DNA of 40,584 nucleotides, from positions 1 to 40,584 of the forward strand of contig NZ_JYJG01000231.1 in the NCBI RefSeq assembly GCF_000955955.1, written 5' to 3'. The DNA is from Lentzea aerocolonigenes (GTDB taxonomy: Bacteria > Actinomycetota > Actinomycetes > Mycobacteriales > Pseudonocardiaceae). The notes beneath the pieces are model-generated. The model did no database searches. It was not told the DNA's origin and saw nothing but the letters and a program-made list of their open reading frames with translations. Of the stretch, positions 36,695 through 40,584 are shown in pieces. Position numbers and translations under genes: made by a program. Position 1 is the stretch's first letter, and the number at the start of each line of letters is the position of its first letter.

Positions 36695-37246
36695 ATGCGG
36701 CCCGAACCCGGTCAGGTACTGCATTTTTCCGAAGACCCGTCGATCACGCGGTTCGTGCCGCACCTGGCGGCCACCGCGCAGCAGCCGGGCGAGTACGTGT
36801 GGGCGGTCGGCTTCGACCGTTGCCCCGACTACTGGTTTCCGAGGCAGTGCCCGCGCGCGATGGCGTGGACGACCGAGAGCTCTGCTGCCGAGGACCAGAA
36901 ACGGATCATCGGACCTGGGTGCGGCGAGCGGGTGCACGCGATCGAGTACAGCTGGCTGGAGCGGATGCGGACCGTGGAGCTGTACGCCTACCGGTTGCCC
37001 GAGGACGTGTTCCGCCCGTTCGGCGAGGAAGGCGACGGCCGGGGGCACGCGGTGGTCGCCACTGAGCCGGTGCTGCCGCTCGGCCCCGCGGAACGGGTCG
37101 GTGATCTGTTCGAGCTGCACGAACAGGCAGGCATCGGGTTGCGGGTGCTGCCGAACCTCTGGCCGTTCTGGGACGCGGTCCGTTCCAGCTCGCTCGGGTG
37201 GAGCGGGATCAGGTTGAGGAACGCGCTGGCACGACCAGTGGAATGA
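36695..37246 (+). CDS. DUF6886-like protein
   Basis: 183 aa soluble protein. The opening MRPEPGQVLHFSEDP, then DYWFPRQCPRAMAW, HAIEYSWLERMR and the ending LWPFWDAVRSSSLGWSGIR match my memory of the DUF6886 family, a widely distributed uncharacterised group. No signal peptide or membrane segment. The closing WDAV..S.L.WSGIRLRNA is well conserved in that family. The stop is 9 bp before the response-regulator gene on the same strand, so they may be co-transcribed, though a functional link is unproven. Confidence 0.75.
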   Translation: MRPEPGQVLHFSEDPSITRFVPHLAATAQQPGEYVWAVGFDRCPDYWFPRQCPRAMAWTTESSAAEDQKRIIGPGCGERVHAIEYSWLERMRTVELYAYRLPEDVFRPFGEEGDGRGHAVVATEPVLPLGPAERVGDLFELHEQAGIGLRVLPNLWPFWDAVRSSSLGWSGIRLRNALARPVE

Positions 37247-37255
37247 TCAGCGCCC

Positions 37256-37912
37256 ATGCGGGTGCTGCTGGTGGAGGACGACGAGCCGATCGCGGAATCG
37301 CTCACGCGCGGGCTGTCCCGCTACGGCTTCGAGGTGCGGTGGGTCAAGACCGGGGCCGAGGCGCTGGCCGACACCGGCGAGGCGGCCATCGTGCTGGTCG
37401 ACCTCGGGCTGCCGGACATGGACGGCCTGGACGTGTGCCGCGAGCTGCGGGCGCGCGGTGACGTGCCGATCATCGTGATCAGCGCGCGATCCGACGAGGT
37501 CGACCGGGTGGTCGGGCTGGAGATCGGCGCCGACGACTACGTGACCAAACCGTTCGGGGTGCGGGAGGTCGTGGCGCGAATGCGAGCAGTGCTCAGGCGC
37601 GTGCAGCCGCCGGCGAAAGAAACCCAGCAGGAGCACGGGCGGCTGCGGATCGACCGGCGCGGCAGGCGGGTGCACCTCGACGGCGCCGCGCTGGAGCTGA
37701 CGCCGAAGGAGTTCGACCTGCTGGTGTTCCTCGCCGAGGAGCCGGGCGCGGTGTTCACCCGCGAGCAGATCATGGAGGCGGTGTGGGACGAGAACTGGTT
37801 CGGGCCCACCAAGACGCTCGACGTGCACGTGGGGGTGCTGCGCCGCAAGCTCGGTGACGCGGCGTCGCTGGAGACCGTGCGCGGCGTGGGATTCCGGTTG
37901 GTGCTCGCGTGA
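37256..37912 (+). CDS. OmpR/PhoB-type response regulator
   Basis: 218 aa. The receiver domain (about 1-115) has acidic pocket D8/D9, phosphorylation site D49 in VDLGLPDMDG and K98 in YVTKPFG. The C-terminal winged helix (about 125-218) includes ELTPKEFDLLVFLAEEPGAV and TLDVHVGVLRRKLG, typical of OmpR-type DNA-binding domains. The stop overlaps the kinase start (GTGA), giving 1:1 coupled synthesis. Targets unknown. The lipoprotein downstream of the kinase and the DUF6886-like gene upstream are possible members of the regulon by position only. Confidence 0.95.
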   Translation: MRVLLVEDDEPIAESLTRGLSRYGFEVRWVKTGAEALADTGEAAIVLVDLGLPDMDGLDVCRELRARGDVPIIVISARSDEVDRVVGLEIGADDYVTKPFGVREVVARMRAVLRRVQPPAKETQQEHGRLRIDRRGRRVHLDGAALELTPKEFDLLVFLAEEPGAVFTREQIMEAVWDENWFGPTKTLDVHVGVLRRKLGDAASLETVRGVGFRLVLA

Positions 37913-39153
37913 TCCGCCAACTCGTCTGGAGCTACGTGCTGCTGGTCGCGGTGGCGATCGCGGCGTTCACCGTGCCGGTCGCGTTCACCCTGAACAACCA
38001 GCTGTACGAGGACGCGGAGAACACCGCGCGCAGGGAGGCCGAGACCGCCGCGCTGCTGCTGGCCTCTGGCGACACGCGGTCGTTGAGCGCCCTGGTCGAC
38101 GCCTACGAACGGCAGACGCCCGGCCAGATCGACGTGCTCGGCCCGGAACCCGAGCACAAGGAGTGGGACTCCGAGGGGCTGAAGCTCACCGTGCAGGCCA
38201 CAAAGCCGGACGGGGAGGTCGTGGGCGCGATCCGGCTGTCCTATCCGGACGATCCGATCACGCAGAGGCTGTGGCAGATCTGGGGTTTCCGGGCGTTGCT
38301 CGCTGTCAGCGTGCTGATCGTGGCGGCGTTCCTGGGGCTGTGGCTGGCAAGGCGGGTCACGCGACCGCTGCGCGAGCTGACCGGGATGGCGACAAAGCTC
38401 CGGGACGGCGACCTGTCCGCGCGAACCGAGGAAACCGGCCCGCCCGAGATCCGCACGCTGGCGCGGACTCTCAACACCGCCACCGAGACGATCGGCACGC
38501 TGGTCGGGTCGCAGCGGGCGTTCATCGGCGACGCCTCGCACCAGCTCAGGACACCGCTCACCGCGCTGAGGCTGTCGCTGGACAACGTGGCGGACGGCGT
38601 CGACGACCCGCACGTCCGTGAGGACGTCGAGATGGCGACCGCCGAGGTCGTGCGAATGTCCCGGCTGGTCAACGGTTTGCTGGCGCTGGCCAGGGCCGAG
38701 GCCAACGTCGCCCACCCGGAACCCGTGCAGGTGCTGGACATCGTCTCCGAACGCTTCACCGCGTGGCGCGCGGCCGCCGACGAACGCTCGATCTCGCTCG
38801 TGTCCGAGGGGTTCGACATCCGCGTGCTCGCCACGCCGGGGCACCTCGAGCAGGTGCTGGACAACGTGCTGTCCAACGCGCTGGAGGTGTCCCCGGACGG
38901 CGGCACGATCCTCGTCCGCACGACCCGGCCCGGCCTGCTGGAGATCATCGACTCCGGGCCCGGCCTCGCGGACGCGGACCGGGCGCGGGCGTTCGACCGG
39001 TTCTGGCGCGGTCAGGGGCTGACCGGCAAGGGCGGGTCCGGACTCGGCCTCGCGATCGTGAAGCAGCTCGTCACCGACGACGGCGGGTCGGTGCGCCTGG
39101 AAGCCGCTTCGAGCGGCGGGTTGTGCGTGCGGATCAGACTGTCTCCGGCATAG
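37909..39153 (+). CDS. membrane sensor histidine kinase
   Basis: 414 aa. TM1 at about 8-28 and TM2 at about 127-147 frame an extracellular sensor of some 95 residues. HAMP follows (RRVTRPLRELTGMATKLRDG), then the H-box FIGDASHQLRTPLTAL with phosphoacceptor H211, N-box DNVLSNALE with N323, and G-boxes DSGPGLAD and GGSGLGLAIVK. All catalytic elements are present, so an active kinase is expected. GTG start overlapping the response regulator by 4 bp. Its last 20 bp overlap the end of the convergent lipoprotein gene. The signal sensed is unknown. Confidence 0.95.
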   Translation: MIRQLVWSYVLLVAVAIAAFTVPVAFTLNNQLYEDAENTARREAETAALLLASGDTRSLSALVDAYERQTPGQIDVLGPEPEHKEWDSEGLKLTVQATKPDGEVVGAIRLSYPDDPITQRLWQIWGFRALLAVSVLIVAAFLGLWLARRVTRPLRELTGMATKLRDGDLSARTEETGPPEIRTLARTLNTATETIGTLVGSQRAFIGDASHQLRTPLTALRLSLDNVADGVDDPHVREDVEMATAEVVRMSRLVNGLLALARAEANVAHPEPVQVLDIVSERFTAWRAAADERSISLVSEGFDIRVLATPGHLEQVLDNVLSNALEVSPDGGTILVRTTRPGLLEIIDSGPGLADADRARAFDRFWRGQGLTGKGGSGLGLAIVKQLVTDDGGSVRLEAASSGGLCVRIRLSPA

Positions 39154-39637
39154 CCGACGAGTGGTGGTTCACGATGAGCCACTTGCCGTCGATCTTCTCG
39201 TAGACGAACGTGTAGCGGGCGTCCACAGTGGTCGGCTTGCCGTCCTTGGTGAGCGCGAACCGGTACGTGCCGGCGTCGATCGCGTCGTCGGCGTTGAGCA
39301 CGGCGACGTGCGAGTCGAGGATGGTGCCGCTCGGCTTGTTCTGCAGGAAGTGCTCGAAGTAGTCGACGATCTCGGCCCGCGTGGACCGCACCTGGTTCGA
39401 CACCGTGGGCAGCAGGACCGCGTTCGGAGCGTAGTGATCGGCCACCTTCTGGGCGTCACCCGTCGCGAGGGCCGCGTTCCAGTCCGCGAACAACGCCTTG
39501 ATCTGCTCCGTCGTCGGCTTCGCGTCCGCCACCGTGCCCGATTTTGGGGCCTCGGCGGCGTTGCTGGCACATCCGGTCACCAGCAGAGCAGTCGCGGCCA
39601 GTGCGGTAACCCCAACAAGCTGCTTGCGCATCGTCAT
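39134..39637 (-). CDS. SgcJ/EcaC-like (SnoaL/NTF2-fold) lipoprotein
   Basis: 167 aa from the ATG at 39637; in-frame ATGs two codons either side are also possible. The signal MTMRKQLVGVTALAATALLV ends in TGC lipobox. The mature part (TEQIKALFADWNAALATGDAQKVADHYAPNAVLLP .. EKIDGKWLIVNHHSS) has the NTF2-like cone fold of the SgcJ/EcaC group. In that group the DW.AAL.TGD..KVA..Y element and a C-terminal W.IV.HHSS are conserved. Some members take part in enediyne clusters, but most are uncharacterised; an exported lipoprotein form argues for a role at the cell envelope. Convergent with the kinase (20-bp overlap). Confidence 0.83.
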   Translation of the reverse strand: MTMRKQLVGVTALAATALLVTGCASNAAEAPKSGTVADAKPTTEQIKALFADWNAALATGDAQKVADHYAPNAVLLPTVSNQVRSTRAEIVDYFEHFLQNKPSGTILDSHVAVLNADDAIDAGTYRFALTKDGKPTTVDARYTFVYEKIDGKWLIVNHHSSAMPETV

Positions 39638-39754
39638 CCTCATCCCCGATCGAGTGGCTGTTGACAACCACTTTCGGGTAACGCACGGAAGCGTCAGGAC
39701 AAGAGAACGCCTGCTCAGGTACAAGCTTTCGGAAAGCCTGGTAAACGTGGACGT

Positions 39755-40132
39755 ATGGGACTTCTCAGCGGGATGATGGGGAACGCGTCGAAGCTCGACC
39801 CTCGCGCGGCTGCGAAGGAGTTCGGGCGGCTGCTGGCGCAGGGGGAACAGCTGCACGCGGCGTACCAGCTGGTGCGCGACTCGTTCCTGTTCACCGACCG
39901 GCGGCTGATCCTGGTCGACAAGCAGGGCATGACGGGCAAGAAGGTCGAGTACCACTCGGTGCCGTACAAGGCGATCACGCAGTTCTCGGTCGAGACGGCT
40001 GGTCACTTCGACCTGGACGCGGAGCTCAAGATCTGGGTCTCGTCGCACGACGTGCCGATCTCCAAGCAGTTCGGCAAGGGCGTCGACGTGTACGAGGTGC
40101 AGGCGCTGCTGGCAGCCTTCGTGGCGCGGTAG
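39755..40132 (+). CDS. bacterial PH-domain protein (bPH_1-like)
   Basis: 125 aa cytosolic protein with a short helical start (MGLLSGMMGNASKLDPRAAAKEF). One bacterial pleckstrin-homology-like beta fold follows: AYQLVRDSFLFTDRRLILVD, KVEYHSVPYKAITQFSVE, DLDAELKIWVSS, and a closing helix DVYEVQALLAAFVA. FTDRRLILVDKQG and PYKAITQFS are the family landmarks. Function of these proteins is not well established. The ATG at 39755 is preceded by GTGGA. Monocistronic between two minus-strand genes. Confidence 0.85.
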   Translation: MGLLSGMMGNASKLDPRAAAKEFGRLLAQGEQLHAAYQLVRDSFLFTDRRLILVDKQGMTGKKVEYHSVPYKAITQFSVETAGHFDLDAELKIWVSSHDVPISKQFGKGVDVYEVQALLAAFVAR

Positions 40133-40314
40133 CCGGGGCCGTCCGGCCGGGGCTGCGAGCCGATCGCGACGGCGACCTCGCACAGCGCCACGAGCAGCGC
40201 GGTGACGAGGTGGCTGGTGTCCAGCAGGAGGTTCAGGGCGGCCAGGACGGCGGGCGCGAACCGGCTGCGGACCAGCACTCGCGTGATGACGGTGGCGCAG
40301 CGGGTGGTGGACAT
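40003..40314 (-). CDS. doubtful small membrane protein
   Basis: 103 aa open frame. An excellent ribosome site (GGAAGGGAACGGAA) precedes the ATG at 40314, and one hydrophobic stretch (LVTALLVALCEVAVAIG) could span the membrane. Against it, the last 43 codons lie antisense to the PH-domain gene and read like a shadow (ASSACTSYTSTPLPN..). A shorter real protein whose true end was changed by a frameshift would explain both. Low certainty. Confidence 0.35.
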   Translation of the reverse strand: MSTTRCATVITRVLVRSRFAPAVLAALNLLLDTSHLVTALLVALCEVAVAIGSQPRPDGPGYRATKAASSACTSYTSTPLPNCLEIGTSCDETQILSSASRSK

Positions 40315-40411
40315 TTCCGTTCCCTTCCAACGATTCGGCCTCTACCACTACGTCGAACCAGACCGTCCCGTTTCGACGTCCGAAGCACGAAAATGGTGGC
40401 TGCGCAAAGAA

Positions 40412-40446
40412 AAATCCCCCGCCGGCACGTGGCCGGCAGGGGATTT
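40412..40446 (-). terminator. terminator of the rightmost gene
   Basis: AAATCCCC-C-GCCGGC and GCCGGC-A-GGGGATTT pair over 14 of 15 positions with an ACGTG loop, 13 bp after the stop codon at 40459. A-rich flanks on both sides give a U-run in either direction (CTTTGCGC downstream on the minus strand). Confidence 0.85.
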
Positions 40447-40458
40447 CGCCTGCGAGAT

Positions 40459-40584
40459 CTAGCGGTACTGCAGCACGCCGCGGAACTTGTCGCGGTACGC
40501 CCACGCCAGCCCGAGCTCGGCGGCGACCACGACCAGCGCGGTCACGATGCCGGACGGCTCCAGGAACACGTGGAACAGGAAGAT
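40459..40584 (-). CDS. membrane protein, C-terminal fragment (gene enters from the right)
   Basis: 41 codons and a TAG stop are visible. The residues IFLFHVFLEPSGIVTALVVV continue into a hydrophobic stretch and end in WAYRDKFRGVLQYR, a basic cytosolic tail. This looks like the last transmembrane helix of an integral membrane protein. Family not identifiable from this piece. Confidence 0.6.
   Translation of the reverse strand: MFLFHVFLEPSGIVTALVVVAAELGLAWAYRDKFRGVLQYR

Noticed and set aside
39724..39736. GCTTTC-G-GAAAGC palindrome before the PH-domain gene
   Set aside because: Short, with no promoter elements placed around it; could be chance.
1..40584. tRNA, rRNA, CRISPR arrays, insertion sequences, integrase or att sites
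   Set aside because: None seen: no transposase or integrase motif, no regularly spaced repeats, no rRNA-like segment. A dedicated tRNA scan was not possible by eye.

Overview
This window comes from a GC-rich actinomycete. By eye the DNA is around 70% G+C and codons end almost always in G or C. The gene set (modular polyketide synthase, actinobacterial T-box upstream of ileS, an oppBCDA operon with a fused ATPase, maleylpyruvate-isomerase-like and SgcJ/EcaC-like proteins) fits the Pseudonocardiales (Lentzea, Saccharothrix, Amycolatopsis and relatives). That placement is inference; no rRNA or other direct taxonomic marker is present.

Positions 1-20121 are the edge of a modular type I polyketide cluster. 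One open PKS gene on the minus strand (start 10765, running off the left edge) carries module A (KS-AT-DH-KR-ACP), module B (KS-AT-KR-ACP) and the KS of module C. Both ATs have malonyl-CoA signatures. KR-A is B-type next to an intact DH, so a trans double bond is expected. KR-B is A-type, so an L-hydroxyl is expected. Before it, on the same strand, lie a crotonyl-CoA carboxylase/reductase gene and a P450 gene 11 bp apart. Divergent from these are two overlapping genes for an asymmetric heterodimeric ABC exporter. Then come a small unknown gene, a maleylpyruvate-isomerase-like gene, GDP-mannose 4,6-dehydratase and a type II thioesterase. GDP-mannose dehydratase, paired exporters, TEII and P450 beside a malonyl-using PKS resemble polyene macrolide clusters with a GDP-derived sugar (mycosamine). 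The glycosyltransferase and aminotransferase needed to prove this are not in the window.

From 20183 rightwards the content looks like ordinary chromosome. Two translationally coupled stand-alone LigD-type polymerase-domain proteins run toward ileS. ileS is preceded by a T-box riboswitch with an ultrashort Stem I. Next are two coupled membrane proteins, a small secreted protein, and an oligopeptide importer operon oppB-oppC-oppDF-oppA on the minus strand with a strong terminator after oppA.

The last third is a set of small units. A P450 lacking its usual N-terminus is divergent from a MarR regulator, with a palindromic operator between them. A lipoprotein and a DUF6886-like gene diverge from what looks like one shared leaderless promoter. 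An OmpR-type response regulator and its histidine kinase follow, then an SgcJ/EcaC-like lipoprotein, a bacterial PH-domain protein, a doubtful small membrane protein and the C-terminus of another membrane protein. No tRNA, rRNA, CRISPR array or insertion sequence was recognised.
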